64,000 bases of DNA from Salaquimonas sp. GTDB taxonomy: Bacteria; Pseudomonadota; Alphaproteobacteria; Rhizobiales; Rhizobiaceae. The DNA is taken from NCBI GenBank assembly GCA_022340185.1, contig JAJDOK010000071.1:1-64000 (forward strand), written 5' to 3'. A program made the position numbers and the translations under genes. How positions within the stretch are numbered: the stretch's first letter is position 1; every line of letters begins with the position of its first letter. This document shows positions 1-9,772 of the stretch, in pieces. The notes beneath the pieces were generated by a model, which was not told the DNA's origin, did not search any database, and saw only the letters and a list, made by a program, of their open reading frames with translations.

Positions 1-166
1 CGTCGCCAATCGACACCGCATCGTCCGGCGCATCGGTCGCGGCAAAGAAATGACCGCTCTGCTTGCGGCATTGGTTGCAATGGCAGGCGACGACCGGCCG
101 CATCGGGCCGGTCACCGCAAACGAGATCGCGCCGCACAGGCACGATCCCCGTCGAACTTCGTCCAT
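1..166 (-). CDS. GFA-family (DUF636) zinc protein, N-terminal part
   Basis: Read on the minus strand, the first 55 codons give a protein opening MDEVRRGSCLCGAISFAVTG and continuing with CHCNQCRK. The CxC and CxCxxC cysteines are the zinc ligands of the GFA (glutathione-dependent formaldehyde-activating) family, whose members are about 120-160 residues, so the C-terminal half lies outside the window. A GGGGGA ribosome binding site sits a few bases before the ATG at 166. Most members of this family have no proven substrate, so no reaction is assigned. The frame is missing from the ORF track because it runs off the edge. Confidence 0.85.
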   Translation of the reverse strand, partial: MDEVRRGSCLCGAISFAVTGPMRPVVACHCNQCRKQSGHFFAATDAPDDAVSIGD

Positions 167-258
167 TATCCGTCCCCCTGATTGCCAGCACGGCCATCAC
201 GGGAACTTTTACCGGATCGGTACTACCTTGAAAGTGCCAAAAGCGTCAGCCGGCTGAT

Positions 259-510
259 CTATTGGGCCATGGCTGCCTTGCTGGCGGCCTCCAGATGCAT
301 GGCACAATCGTCATCCATGCCGCCGGCCATCTTTTCCTTGGCCATGTCGAGTTCCATCTTGGCCTTTTCCATGTTGGCCTCGGGCGCCATCTTCACCTGT
401 TCGGCGACCTTCATGACGGTATCGTTGTCGCATTTCATCATGTCCATGGCTCCGGCCGATCCGGCACTGACGAAACCGAGAACTGCTGCAGTCGCGATCA
501 TTTTCAACAT
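259..510 (-). CDS. Small exported methionine-rich protein
   Basis: The gene encodes 83 residues. I chose the ATG at 510 rather than the track start at 537 because AAGAGG lies seven bases upstream and the protein then begins with a clean signal peptide (MLKMIATAAVLGFVSAGSAGA). The mature part, about 62 residues, carries 12 methionines and two cysteines (about residues 27 and 69) and is predicted mostly helical. I do not recognise a named family. Methionine richness in an exported protein is compatible with metal binding or oxidant scavenging, but that is only a suggestion. It stands alone between the GFA gene and aroG. Confidence 0.75.
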   Translation of the reverse strand: MLKMIATAAVLGFVSAGSAGAMDMMKCDNDTVMKVAEQVKMAPEANMEKAKMELDMAKEKMAGGMDDDCAMHLEAASKAAMAQ

Positions 511-640
511 GTCATACCTCTTGCGGTTGCATTTCACCCAATATCAGGCTGGCGCAACGCTAGAGGTTCGCGGCGATCACGCGTAAATAAAGAGCGCGTC
601 ATTCACGCGATTGTTTCCGCGCGTGATCGAATCTGGCCGC

Positions 641-674
641 AAAAAACGCCGGGCGCGGATTGCGCACCCGGCGT
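641..674 (-). terminator. Rho-independent terminator of aroG
   Basis: On the minus strand the sequence reads ACGCCGGG, an inner GC-rich loop with its own TGCGCA/CGCG pairing, CCCGGCGT, then six T residues. It begins about 30 bases after the aroG stop codon, the right place for an intrinsic terminator. Confidence 0.8.
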
Positions 675-706
675 CCGGATTTACGGATTTTGTGAGAGCG
701 AACCGG

Positions 707-2089
707 TCAGGCGCTCGCCGCCACCTTCTGTTCGACCGCCGGCTGCTCAACCTGCAGCAATTCGGCGATCAGGAAGGCCAGTTCCAGCGACTGGCTGGCA
801 TTGAGCCGCGGGTCGCAATGGGTGTGGTAACGGTCCTTCAGGTCTTCCTCGCTGACGGCGCGCGCGCCGCCCGTGCATTCGGTCACGTCCTTGCCGGTCA
901 TCTCGAAATGCACGCCGCCGGGATACGTGCCTTCGGCGCGATGGATCTGGAAGAACTCCTGCACCTCCTGCAGCACGCGATCGAACGGCCGTGTCTTGAA
1001 GCCGGTCGCCGACGAGATCGTGTTGCCATGCATCGGATCGCAGCTCCACACCACCTTGCGGCCTTCGCGCACGACAGCGCGGATGAGCCCGGGCAGATGA
1101 TCTCCGACCTTGCCGGCGCCAAAGCGGTTGATCAGCGTCAGCCGTCCCGCCTCGTTATCCGGATTCAGGATATCGATGAGTTGCAGCAGGTCATCCGGTG
1201 TCATCGACGGGCCGCATTTGACCCCGATCGGGTTCTTGATGCCGCGGAAATATTCGACATGGGCATGGTCTGGCTGGCGCGTGCGGTCGCCGATCCAGAT
1301 CATGTGGCCCGAGGTCGAATAATAGTCGCCCGAGGTGGAATCGACGCGCGTCATCGCCTGTTCGTAACCGAGCAGCAGCGCTTCGTGGCTGGTGTAGAAA
1401 TCGGTCTCGCGCAGCCGCTGATATTCGTCGGCCGAAAAACCGACCGCCTTCATGAAGCGCAGTGTCTGGCTGATCCGGTCGGCCAACTGGCGGTAGCGGT
1501 CGGACTGAGGTGAATTGTCGATGAAGCCGAGCATCCACTGATGCACATGCTCCAGATTGGCGTAGCCGCCCTGGGCAAAAGCGCGCAACAGGTTCAGCGT
1601 CGCCGCCGACTGGCGGTAGGCCATGATCTGGCGTTCCGGATCGGGAATGCGCGCAGCGTCGGTGAATTCGATGCCGTTGACGATGTCGCCACGATAGCTC
1701 GGCAGCGTCACCTCGCCCTGCGTCTCGGTCGGTGAGGAGCGCGGCTTGGCGAACTGTCCGGCGACGCGGCCGACCTTGACCACCGGCTTAGCCGCGGCAA
1801 AGGTCAACACCACCGACATCTGCAGGAAGAGACGGAAGAAATCGCGGATATTGTCCGCGCCATGTTCGGCAAAGCTTTCGGCGCAATCGCCGCCCTGCAG
1901 CAGAAACGCCTCACCCTCGGCCACCTGGGCCAGCCCCTTCTTCAGCGCACGCGCTTCACCTGCAAATACCAGCGGCGGATAGCTGGCAAGCCGGCCTTCG
2001 ACGGCGGCGAGCGCTTCGGCATCTGGATATTCGGGCACCTGTACGATCGGTTTCGAACGCCAGGAATCGGGGGTCCACTTCGCGGCCAT
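707..2089 (-). CDS. aroG: Class II 3-deoxy-7-phosphoheptulonate synthase
   Basis: This 460-residue protein catalyses the first step of the shikimate pathway, condensing phosphoenolpyruvate and erythrose 4-phosphate to DAHP in the cytoplasm. It is the plant-like class II type, recognisable from length and from blocks such as WTPDSWR at the N terminus, [12 protein letters not shown] (with the metal-ligand cysteine), [17 protein letters not shown] and [10 protein letters not shown]. The ATG at 2089 has AAGGAGG six bases upstream. It is monocistronic, followed by a strong terminator. Enzymes of this class are often feedback-regulated by aromatic compounds, but nothing in the sequence shows which. 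The symbol aroF is also used for this family. Confidence 0.95.
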   Translation of the reverse strand: MAAKWTPDSWRSKPIVQVPEYPDAEALAAVEGRLASYPPLVFAGEARALKKGLAQVAEGEAFLLQGGDCAESFAEHGADNIRDFFRLFLQMSVVLTFAAAKPVVKVGRVAGQFAKPRSSPTETQGEVTLPSYRGDIVNGIEFTDAARIPDPERQIMAYRQSAATLNLLRAFAQGGYANLEHVHQWMLGFIDNSPQSDRYRQLADRISQTLRFMKAVGFSADEYQRLRETDFYTSHEALLLGYEQAMTRVDSTSGDYYSTSGHMIWIGDRTRQPDHAHVEYFRGIKNPIGVKCGPSMTPDDLLQLIDILNPDNEAGRLTLINRFGAGKVGDHLPGLIRAVVREGRKVVWSCDPMHGNTISSATGFKTRPFDRVLQEVQEFFQIHRAEGTYPGGVHFEMTGKDVTECTGGARAVSEEDLKDRYHTHCDPRLNASQSLELAFLIAELLQVEQPAVEQKVAASA

Positions 2090-2226
2090 GGCCGCCTCCT
2101 TGCATCAAACTGGTTACTGCAGTGGCGGAACGCTCGCGCGCCCGCGCCTTTGGAATGCGGCGTTATAGCGATGCATTCCCGCCGCGTCACCCCAAATGTC
2201 GTCGGGAATGACGTTGCGGCAGGTAG

Positions 2227-2835
2227 CTACGGGGAGGCAAAGCGCACCCCCGCCTGTTTCAGCAGATCGTCGAAACGCGAGGCTGTGTGCGGGTCGACCG
2301 TCACGGTGCGCTTGTAGATCGGCTGATGGCGGTCGGCGACGATGGCGCGATCGAACCCGATGGTGGTCTCAAAAAAATGCAGCAGGCCCTCCTCGCCGAA
2401 TTCGGCAAGGAACCCGGCCATCACCGCATCGAGATAGCTTTGCAGCAGCATTGGCGGGCTTTCTTCACGCGCGCGCCGTCGACCGACATAAACATAGAGT
2501 TCGTCCGGCAATTGCTCGTGCACTTTCTCTTCGGGCCCAATGAAATCCAGCGCATCGCGCGCAATTCTGACCCGGTCGTAGCGCGCCTCGCGCTCATCGA
2601 CGCTGGCCAGGTGCTCGACCCTGTCGATCACAAGCATGCCGAGGATCGAACTTTCCGCATGTTCATGAACGGTCAGCAGCGCGATATCGGCGGGCTCGAC
2701 ACCATCTTCGCGCGCCTGCCAGTGCCTCCGCCAGCCCTGCAGGCTGGCCGGCACACTGGCCATGTAATCGGTTGCCAGCGTTTGCCGGTTGACCAGCGAA
2801 CCATAGCCGAAATAGCCGACCAGACCTTCGCTCAT
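2227..2835 (-). CDS. Gamma-glutamylcyclotransferase family protein
   Basis: The 202-residue protein starts with GYFGYGSLVNRQTL, which contains the YGSL substrate-binding motif of the gamma-glutamylcyclotransferase/ChaC fold. Members cleave gamma-glutamyl peptides, including glutathione, to 5-oxoproline. The DEREARYDRV segment supplies an acidic residue where the catalytic glutamate is expected. It is about as long as ChaC-type enzymes. A GGGAAG ribosome binding site precedes the ATG. It is the only gene of its transcription unit, back to back with the hydrolase at 2935. The exact substrate cannot be told from sequence. Confidence 0.8.
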   Translation of the reverse strand: MSEGLVGYFGYGSLVNRQTLATDYMASVPASLQGWRRHWQAREDGVEPADIALLTVHEHAESSILGMLVIDRVEHLASVDEREARYDRVRIARDALDFIGPEEKVHEQLPDELYVYVGRRRAREESPPMLLQSYLDAVMAGFLAEFGEEGLLHFFETTIGFDRAIVADRHQPIYKRTVTVDPHTASRFDDLLKQAGVRFASP

Positions 2836-2934
2836 GAAAGATTCTTCCCTTTGATTTCCGTATCTATGTAATACCGCCGTTCGGGCTTCACCAGATGCTT
2901 GACCCTTCCCCGACGACGCGTATCGTCACGCCCC

Positions 2935-3777
2935 ATGGAACACATCACCGTACCCACCGAAGACGGCCAAGACCTGCCTGCAACGCTGTTCGAGAGCAAT
3001 AGCGGCACGCGCGGAGAAGGACCCGCCATTCTCATTTCCTCGGCAACGGCGGTGCCGCGCAAGATCTACCGCCATTTCGCGCAATATCTCGCCGACAATG
3101 GCGCGCGGGCGGTGTTGACCTACGATTATCGTGGCATGACCAGACCCCATGGCGCGCGCCGGCGCCAGCTGCGCATGTCGGACTGGGCGATCCATGATCT
3201 GCCTGCCGCTGCAAAGACGCTGTCGCGGCATTGCCCCGACCATCCCATCGCCGGACTTGGCCATTCATTCGGCGGCCAGGCGCTAGGCCTGTCGGGCGCC
3301 GCCGACCGTTTCGTGCGCTACATGACGCTTGCCGCCGGCTCCGGTTACCTGCCGCTCATCAACGACACCGCCAAACTCAGGCTTTCGATGAACGTGTTCG
3401 GATATCCGCTGGCCTGGGCGCTCGGCTATCTGCCCGGATGGGCCGGCATGGGCGAGGACATACCGTTCGGCGCGTTCGACCAGTGGCGGCGCTGGTGCAA
3501 TTCGCCCGATTATTTCATGTCGGACCCGTCGCTGCCCGAAACCGGGCGTTTCGCGTCGGTCACCATTCCGATGGTCGCCGTCGGTTTCGAGGACGATCCC
3601 TGGGCGACGCGCGCCGCGATAGAGGCATTGGTGTCCTGGTACGAATACGCCGACATCAAGATCAGATGGTTCACACAGAAGGAAGCGGGCAGACCGGTGG
3701 GGCATTTCGGCTTTTTCAGGCCCGAGCAAAGCGAGGTGCTGTGGCCGCAGATCGCCGACTGGCTGATCAGGGCCTGA
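2935..3777 (+). CDS. Alpha/beta-fold hydrolase
   Basis: The protein has 280 residues from the ATG at 2935; the track start (TTG at 2899) only adds an unlikely arginine-rich leader. A nucleophile elbow GLGHSFGGQALG (GxSxG) and a late VGHFGFFRP histidine match a serine hydrolase triad. The domain resembles the YheT/COG4757 group of predicted alpha/beta hydrolases, with DYRGMTRP before the elbow. The substrate is unknown. It converges on gor with only three bases between the stop codons, so no separate terminator fits there. Confidence 0.8.
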   Translation: MEHITVPTEDGQDLPATLFESNSGTRGEGPAILISSATAVPRKIYRHFAQYLADNGARAVLTYDYRGMTRPHGARRRQLRMSDWAIHDLPAAAKTLSRHCPDHPIAGLGHSFGGQALGLSGAADRFVRYMTLAAGSGYLPLINDTAKLRLSMNVFGYPLAWALGYLPGWAGMGEDIPFGAFDQWRRWCNSPDYFMSDPSLPETGRFASVTIPMVAVGFEDDPWATRAAIEALVSWYEYADIKIRWFTQKEAGRPVGHFGFFRPEQSEVLWPQIADWLIRA

Positions 3778-3780
3778 GTC

Positions 3781-5175
3781 CTAGTCCACCCGCTCGCCGT
3801 TCACGATCCGGTAGGACGGCTGATACATGGTGACCAGTTCTTCGGCCGCCGTCGGGTGCAGCGCCATGGTGCGGTCGAAATCGGCTTTGGTAGCGCCCAT
3901 CTTGAGCGCAATCGCCAGTGTCTGCGCCATTTCGCCAGCTTCCGGACCGGCGATATGGACACCGATGACGCGGTCGTTATCAGCATCGACGATGATCTTC
4001 ATCACCATTTTCTCGTCGCGGCCGGCAAGCGTGTTCTTCATCGGCGTGAAACGGGCAAGGAAGATGTTGAGCCGTTCGTACTCCATGCAGGCGGCATATT
4101 CGGGAAGGCCGACCGTACCGATTTCCGGTTGCGAGAACACGGCGGTCGGGACAAGTTCATGGTCGGGCGAGGTCGGATTGTCCCTGAACTCGGTCTCGAT
4201 CAGGCACATCGCCTCGTGAATGGCGACGGGCGTGAGCGCCATGCGGTCGGTGACGTCGCCGACGGCGAGGATAAACGGCACGCTGGACCGCGAGTATGGA
4301 TCGACCTTGATCTCGCCCTTGTGGCCGGTCTCCACACCTGCCTTTTCGAGCCCCAGTCCGGCGGTATAGGGCAAACGCCCGGCCGCCAGCATCACCGTTT
4401 CGCAGTCGATGACCGTGCCATCGTCGAGCTTCACCCGCCGCCCGAAAATGCCGCTCGCCTCGACCTCGGTGAAATGGCGGTTGAGGATGACGCGAACGCC
4501 GCGCTTGATCATGGTTTCCTGGACGAGACCACTTACATCGTGATCGAAACCGCGCAGGATGTGGTCGCCGCGATAGATCAGCGTGGTGGTTACGCCGAGG
4601 CCGGCAAAAATGCAGGCGAACTCCACCGCGATATAACCGCCGCCATAGATGACGATCGCTTTCGGCAGGCTTTCGAGGTGAAAGGTCTCGTTGGAGGTGA
4701 TGCAGTGCTGGTGCCCGGGCAGCGATTCGAGCTGATTGGCCACGCCACCGGTCGCAACCAGGATACGCTCCGCGCTGACCGTACGGCCCTGACCGAGAAG
4801 GTGGATCTCGTGCGGCCCCTCGAACACGGCGCGGCTTTCGAAGATTTCTGCGCCGTTGTTTTCAAGTCCCCTGCGGTAGAGCGCCTCCAGCCTGGCGACC
4901 TCCGTGTCCTTGTTGGCGACCAGCGTCGGCCAGTCGAACTCGGCCGGCCCCGCCCGCCAGCCGAAACCGGCTGAATCCTCGAACGCCTTGCCGAATTGCG
5001 AGGCGTAGACGAAGAGTTTTTTCGGTACGCAGCCGCGAATGACGCAGGTTCCGCCGAACCGGTATTCCTCGGCAATCCCGACGCGTTTGCCCAGTCCCGC
5101 GGCAAGCCTGCCTGCACGCACACCGCCCGATCCGCCGCCGATGACGAACAGGTCATAATCATAGGCTTCGCTCAT
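3781..5175 (-). CDS. gor: Glutathione-disulfide reductase
   Basis: A 464-residue FAD flavoprotein that uses NADPH to reduce oxidised glutathione in the cytoplasm. The N-terminal FAD-binding GGGSGGVRAG, the redox-active disulfide GGTCVIRGCVPKK (Cys44 and Cys49), a second Rossmann motif (YGGGYIAVEFA) and the C-terminal catalytic histidine in MALHPTAAEE are all present. The length is normal. It is the last gene of an apparent rpiA-DUF2059-gor unit. Together with gph next door this gives a small block linked to NADPH and pentose phosphate metabolism, as in other rhizobia. Confidence 0.96.
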   Translation of the reverse strand: MSEAYDYDLFVIGGGSGGVRAGRLAAGLGKRVGIAEEYRFGGTCVIRGCVPKKLFVYASQFGKAFEDSAGFGWRAGPAEFDWPTLVANKDTEVARLEALYRRGLENNGAEIFESRAVFEGPHEIHLLGQGRTVSAERILVATGGVANQLESLPGHQHCITSNETFHLESLPKAIVIYGGGYIAVEFACIFAGLGVTTTLIYRGDHILRGFDHDVSGLVQETMIKRGVRVILNRHFTEVEASGIFGRRVKLDDGTVIDCETVMLAAGRLPYTAGLGLEKAGVETGHKGEIKVDPYSRSSVPFILAVGDVTDRMALTPVAIHEAMCLIETEFRDNPTSPDHELVPTAVFSQPEIGTVGLPEYAACMEYERLNIFLARFTPMKNTLAGRDEKMVMKIIVDADNDRVIGVHIAGPEAGEMAQTLAIALKMGATKADFDRTMALHPTAAEELVTMYQPSYRIVNGERVD

Positions 5176-5255
5176 GTGATGCGGCTCGTCACTTCAACCC
5201 CGATCCGGATTTGCCCGGCATTCGCAAAAAAGAGGCGCGGCTACGCGCACGTCGG

Positions 5256-5768
5256 CTATTGCATACCGGCTTCCTGGAGTTTCTTGGTGACTCCCTGCTG
5301 CAGATCGCGCCGGATGCCGTTGGTCCACACGCGCGCGGCCTGATCGATGGAACGTGCCACCACGGGCGTTTGCTCGATCAGTTTCTTGCCGGTTTCAGAG
5401 GTGTAGAAGGCGGTGATGGCTTTCAGTTCGTCGATGGTGAAGATGCGAGCGTAGGCGCGTGCCACCTCGTCTTCAAGATCGCCACGGCGCGGGGCGAGCG
5501 AGATCGCCACTTCGTCAACGATGTCGGAAATCTGGTCCGCTTCGTCAGGACGGTTGGCAATCAGCTGCTTCTTGGCGTTTTCGGCCAGGCTCGGGAGTAT
5601 GTTGTCCAGCGTCCGGGTCGATTTCGAAGCGGCCACCGCCTGTTTGGCAATCTTCAACTGCTCTTCCGAGACTTCCTGCGCCTGTGTGAAATTCGCTGCC
5701 ATAACGACAAGAACAAATGCCGCGGCAAGGCTTGCCATCACATGTGCGAAACTTCTGGATCGGTACAT
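5256..5768 (-). CDS. Exported DUF2059 domain protein
   Basis: The start at 5768 gives 170 residues with a signal peptide ending TQAQ; AGGA stands upstream, whereas the longer track ORF runs into rpiA. The mature region is helical and contains the DUF2059 hallmark ARIFTIDELKAITAFYTSETGKK. The function of this family is not established; it is exported and commonly sits between rpiA and gor in Hyphomicrobiales. It is 22 bases downstream of rpiA, so probably co-transcribed. Confidence 0.88.
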   Translation of the reverse strand: MYRSRSFAHVMASLAAAFVLVVMAANFTQAQEVSEEQLKIAKQAVAASKSTRTLDNILPSLAENAKKQLIANRPDEADQISDIVDEVAISLAPRRGDLEDEVARAYARIFTIDELKAITAFYTSETGKKLIEQTPVVARSIDQAARVWTNGIRRDLQQGVTKKLQEAGMQ

Positions 5769-5790
5769 TTTCCTGGTCTCCACTAAATTC

Positions 5791-6504
5791 TCAAGTCGGT
5801 TCGCCGGATGCCGCGCTCCTGCGCAATTCGCGTATGCCCGCTTCCTCGGCGACAATCGCCAAGTCGGCCATGCCGATGAACAGACCATGTTGCACGACGC
5901 CCGGAATGTCGAGAAGCGCGCGCGACAGCGCCCTTGCGTCACCAATGCGGCCAAAAGATGCATCGATCAGATAATGGCCTTCGTCGGTAACCAGCATTTC
6001 ATCTCCCTGCATGCGCGCCTTCAGCGCTTCGGGCAAGCCGAGGCCGCGCGCGACGCGGGCGATTGCCAGTTTCGTTGCCTGGAAGCCGAAACGGTTCACC
6101 TCGATCGGCAGCGCAAAGGCGCCAAGCGTTTCGACCAGCTTTGAGGCGTCGGCGATAACGATCATGCGCTTCGAGGCAGCCGCCACGATCTTTTCGCGCA
6201 ACAATGCCGCGCCGCCTCCCTTGATAAGGCTCAATTCCGCATCGATCTCGTCGGCGCCGTCGATCGTCAGGTCCAGTTCGGGCTGGCTGTCGAGCGTCGA
6301 CATCGGCACGCCGTGTTCCTCGCACAGCGACTGGGAACGGCTCGATGTCGCCACGCCGACAACCGAAAACCCTTCCGCGACACGCCTCGCCAGTAGCCGG
6401 ATGAATTCTTCCGCCGTCGAACCCGTGCCGATGCCGACGCGCATGCCGTCCTCGACATGTTCCAGCGCTGCCCGCGCGGCGGCGATCTTCAGGTTGACGC
6501 TCAT
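5791..6504 (-). CDS. rpiA: Ribose-5-phosphate isomerase A
   Basis: This cytoplasmic enzyme interconverts ribose 5-phosphate and ribulose 5-phosphate in the pentose phosphate pathway. From the ATG at 6504 it has 237 residues, the usual length; the track ORF adds 44 residues with no family match. Family motifs are [10 protein letters not shown] (phosphate loop), TIDGADEID (catalytic acid) and [12 protein letters not shown]. It heads the rpiA-DUF2059-gor unit and is divergent from gph, with 188 bases between the two starts. Confidence 0.95.
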   Translation of the reverse strand: MSVNLKIAAARAALEHVEDGMRVGIGTGSTAEEFIRLLARRVAEGFSVVGVATSSRSQSLCEEHGVPMSTLDSQPELDLTIDGADEIDAELSLIKGGGAALLREKIVAAASKRMIVIADASKLVETLGAFALPIEVNRFGFQATKLAIARVARGLGLPEALKARMQGDEMLVTDEGHYLIDASFGRIGDARALSRALLDIPGVVQHGLFIGMADLAIVAEEAGIRELRRSAASGEPT

Positions 6505-6692
6505 CTCGATCCGGTTGTTTCCGTGAAGCCACACTTGCGGCAGATGCCGGGGTCGCGCTCCGCCTATCACGGCGATAGCGCGATTTCCAGTCCGCAGGAC
6601 ATCGCTGTCGCTACTGCGACAAGGCGGCGTTTGCATCGGTTCCGTCCAGCATCTACATCTGGCCTTCCGATCATGCAGCCGACATCCGATAC

Positions 6693-7379
6693 ATGCCCGC
6701 TTCTCCCCCCCTGCTGGTCCTCGACCTCGACGGAACCCTGGCAGACACCAGTCGCGACCTTCTTCCCGTCCTCAATCGCGTGACGGCAAAGGTCGGGTTG
6801 CCCCCCATCGGCATGGAAAATGTCGGCCAAGTCGTCGGTCATGGCGCCAAGGCGATGATCGCGCGCGCTTTCGCCTTTCACGATCAGCAAGCAGATGACG
6901 GCCTGGTCGACCGGCTGTTCGACGATTTTCTCGTCGATTACGAGGCCAATATCGCCGTCAACACCGTTCTGTACGAAGGGGCAGCGCAAGCACTCGATCG
7001 CTTTGCCGAAAATGGCTGGCGTCTGGCGGTCTGCACCAACAAGCTGGAACATCTTGCCCGCCAGCTTCTCGACGCGCTCGGCCAGTCCGGCCGCTTCGCC
7101 GCGATTACCGGCGGCGACACCTTCGACTATCGCAAGCCCGATCCCCGCCACCTGACACGGACGGTGGCGCTGGCTGGCGGCGCTCCGGGAAAAACGATCA
7201 TGGTCGGCGATTCGATAACCGACATCACGACAGCCCGGTCGGCGCAAATCCCCGTTATTGCCGTCGAATTCGGCTATTCCGACATTCCCGCAGACGAATT
7301 GGGCGCCGATCGCGTGATCGCCCGTTTCGCCGAACTTTGGCAGGTTGTTGGTGACCTGACCGCGGACGTCGGCTGGTAG
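6693..7379 (+). CDS. gph: Phosphoglycolate phosphatase (HAD superfamily)
   Basis: The 228-residue protein has the HAD nucleophile motif [13 protein letters not shown] near the N terminus, a cap domain, KPDP as motif III and VGDSITDI as motif IV. These, with the length, fit Gph, which dephosphorylates 2-phosphoglycolate arising from DNA repair or oxygenation reactions. HAD substrate specificity is hard to read from sequence, so a related small phosphatase activity is possible. It is divergent from rpiA and convergent with the GGDEF-EAL gene. Confidence 0.88.
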   Translation: MPASPPLLVLDLDGTLADTSRDLLPVLNRVTAKVGLPPIGMENVGQVVGHGAKAMIARAFAFHDQQADDGLVDRLFDDFLVDYEANIAVNTVLYEGAAQALDRFAENGWRLAVCTNKLEHLARQLLDALGQSGRFAAITGGDTFDYRKPDPRHLTRTVALAGGAPGKTIMVGDSITDITTARSAQIPVIAVEFGYSDIPADELGADRVIARFAELWQVVGDLTADVGW

Positions 7380-7408
7380 TCATCCGAAGCGGCAAGCCGG
7401 CCGGTAAC

Positions 7409-9556
7409 TCAGCCAGCTGATGCCTCCCGATAGAACGATTCGGCCCCGTCGCTTTCAGTATGGCGGCTGGTCAGCCAGTTCAGGAATTCGCCCACCGGCA
7501 TCGGTTGGCCGATCAGATAACCCTGAACGCGATCGCAGCCGCCATCCCGCAGGAATTTCAACTGCGCCTCGGTTTCGACTCCCACAGCCACCGTCTCGTA
7601 TTCGAGGCTTTTGGCGAGCGCCAGGACGGCACCGATGGTCCTGCGGCCCCAGTCATCGCCCGACTCCTGAAGCGACTCGACGAAGGAGCGGTCGATTTTC
7701 ACGATGTCGAGCCGCATGCGGCCGAGATAGGAGAGATTCGACTGGCCCGTCCCGAAATCATCGACGGCAATACGCACTCCTGCCCGCTTGAGCCGCCGGA
7801 AATGTTCCAGCGTACGGCGTTGATCGACCATCAGAGCTTCTTCGCTGATCTCCAGTTGCAGGTGCTCGGCCTTGATTCGGCAGCTCTGGATGGCATCCAG
7901 CACTTTTTGCGCGAAATCCGCTTGCTCGAACTGGGTGGGTGAAACATTGACGGCGACAGGCACATCGAAGCCGGCCTCGTTGAATTCGTGCACTCTCTCG
8001 CAGGCTGCCTTGAGCACCCAAGAGCCCAACGGAAAAACAAGACCGCTCTTCTCTGCGACCTTGATGAATTCGCCCGGATCGATCATGCCCTTCACCGGAT
8101 GGCTCCAGCGCACCAGAGCCTCGGCAGAGACAATCTCGCCGGACCGCGCGTCGACGATCGGCTGGAAATAGAGCTCCAGTTCCTCGCGTGCCAGTGCCCG
8201 GCGAAGGTCCGATTCGACTTCCAGCCTCCTGGCCGCGTGCTGGTTGAGTTCATCCGAATAGAACCGGTAGGTGTTCTTGCCTTCCTCCTTGGCCTGATAC
8301 ATCGCCATGTCCGCGCTCTTGAGGATGGAATGATAATCCGATCCGTCACGTGGATAGGTGGCGATGCCGATCGAGGCGCCCAGGCTGACTTCCGTGCCGT
8401 CGACGATGAAAAGTTCGCCAGTCGCGGCAATGATCCGCCGGGCCACGCTCGCCGCGTCGGTTTCTTCGCGGATTTCCTCGAGCAGGACAGTGAACTCGTC
8501 TCCCCCGAGGCGGGCAAATACCTGCTTGTCGGAACCGGCCTCGCGCGGCTCGAATTCCTTTCCGTGCTCCCATGCGATCGCATCGTTGGCCCGGATGATC
8601 TTGGCCACCCGTTCCGAGAACTGCCTCAGCAGACGGTCGCCGACTCCATGACCCAGCGTGTCGTTGACACGCTTGAAACCGTCAAGATCGACGAACAATA
8701 CCGCTCCGGAGGAACCGACGCGTTCGGCACGCTTGATCGCGCGGATTACCTCACCCTTGAAAAACTCCCGATTGGGCAACTGCGTGATGCGATCGACATA
8801 GGCCAGTTCGTAGATTCGCTCGATATCATTCCTGACCTTGCCGATCAGGCGCTGCAGCGATTCGCCAAGCAGCCGAACTTCCTTGAAGCCACCGACGTCC
8901 ACCTTCTGGTCGAGATCGCCGTCAGCAAATTTCATGACCGCCCTGCGAAGTTTTTTGAGTGGTTGGGAAACCCGATTGGCCAATGCCAGTGACAGCAACC
9001 CTGCCGCGGCCAGAACCGGCAGGATGGCTGTCAGATTGGGCAGCATCACCGACAGGGCGGTATTGACCACGCTGGGGTTGCGTGACCAAACGGCAACGGA
9101 ACCCACCACCCGATCGCCGGAAACCAGTGGCGTGGCGACCTCGACACCCTTTCCGCCGAACTGATGCTCGGTTTGCCCGGATCTGAGCGACTTCATCTGC
9201 ATCTGTGACTGCATCGTGACCGGCAGCGGTGCAAATGTCGTTCCACGATTGTCGATCTGGAAATTCAGTTCACGATCGACCAGCGAGGCCCCGACCACAT
9301 CCTTGTGGCTGCGCACGGCGGCCAGGACATTCCGCATTTCATCGAGATCGCCTTTCGCGAACCCTCCCTCGAGCGAGCGGGCGGCGATGGAAGTGATGGC
9401 CAGCGCATCATTCAGTTTTTCGGAACGCTCCCGCTTCATCTCGGTCGATGTGTCGACGACCTGCAGCGCAACGAACAGAGTCAGCCCCGTCATCGCGATA
9501 AGCGCGACGAGCTGGAACCTGAATCCGCCAAACTGTCTGTACAAGCGCTCGAGCAT
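7409..9556 (-). CDS. Membrane GGDEF-EAL cyclic-di-GMP enzyme
   Basis: A 715-residue protein with two membrane helices (about 13-33 and 172-192) bracketing a periplasmic sensor region, then HAMP (about 190-245), GGDEF (about 250-430) and EAL (about 445-700) domains. The cyclase site reads RLGGDEF (351-355). The EAL site keeps EALVRW (479-481), LEISEEAL, VDDFGTGQSNL, KIDRSF and GVETEAQ, so both activities look possible. A product-inhibition motif RAND (322-325) is present but lies 25 residues before GGDEF instead of five, owing to an insertion of about 20 residues. It is a lone gene; its signal is unknown. Confidence 0.93.
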   Translation of the reverse strand: MLERLYRQFGGFRFQLVALIAMTGLTLFVALQVVDTSTEMKRERSEKLNDALAITSIAARSLEGGFAKGDLDEMRNVLAAVRSHKDVVGASLVDRELNFQIDNRGTTFAPLPVTMQSQMQMKSLRSGQTEHQFGGKGVEVATPLVSGDRVVGSVAVWSRNPSVVNTALSVMLPNLTAILPVLAAAGLLSLALANRVSQPLKKLRRAVMKFADGDLDQKVDVGGFKEVRLLGESLQRLIGKVRNDIERIYELAYVDRITQLPNREFFKGEVIRAIKRAERVGSSGAVLFVDLDGFKRVNDTLGHGVGDRLLRQFSERVAKIIRANDAIAWEHGKEFEPREAGSDKQVFARLGGDEFTVLLEEIREETDAASVARRIIAATGELFIVDGTEVSLGASIGIATYPRDGSDYHSILKSADMAMYQAKEEGKNTYRFYSDELNQHAARRLEVESDLRRALAREELELYFQPIVDARSGEIVSAEALVRWSHPVKGMIDPGEFIKVAEKSGLVFPLGSWVLKAACERVHEFNEAGFDVPVAVNVSPTQFEQADFAQKVLDAIQSCRIKAEHLQLEISEEALMVDQRRTLEHFRRLKRAGVRIAVDDFGTGQSNLSYLGRMRLDIVKIDRSFVESLQESGDDWGRRTIGAVLALAKSLEYETVAVGVETEAQLKFLRDGGCDRVQGYLIGQPMPVGEFLNWLTSRHTESDGAESFYREASAG

Positions 9557-9772
9557 GAAACATCCAAACAGCGCGACAGCCAGCCAGGAGCCGCCCCGCC
9601 GTTTTCCGGGCTATCATTGCAGCGCCTAAATTCGGTAAACGAACGGGAAAACAGTACCTTCCACCGGCTGTATTCTCTTCTTAACCTTACCGGCGAGCCA
9701 AGCAAAAAGATAAAACTGAAGGATTTGTTCTCGCAGGAGAAATACTTCTCCGTCATCAATCTTCACGTCAAA

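Noticed and set aside
3856-4974. 372-residue plus-strand ORF opposite gor
   Set aside because: Shadow frame of glutathione reductase.
9736-9751. Inverted repeat GGAGAA-ATAC-TTCTCC upstream of the GGDEF-EAL gene
   Set aside because: Only six bases per arm with no supporting promoter or conserved motif; likely chance.
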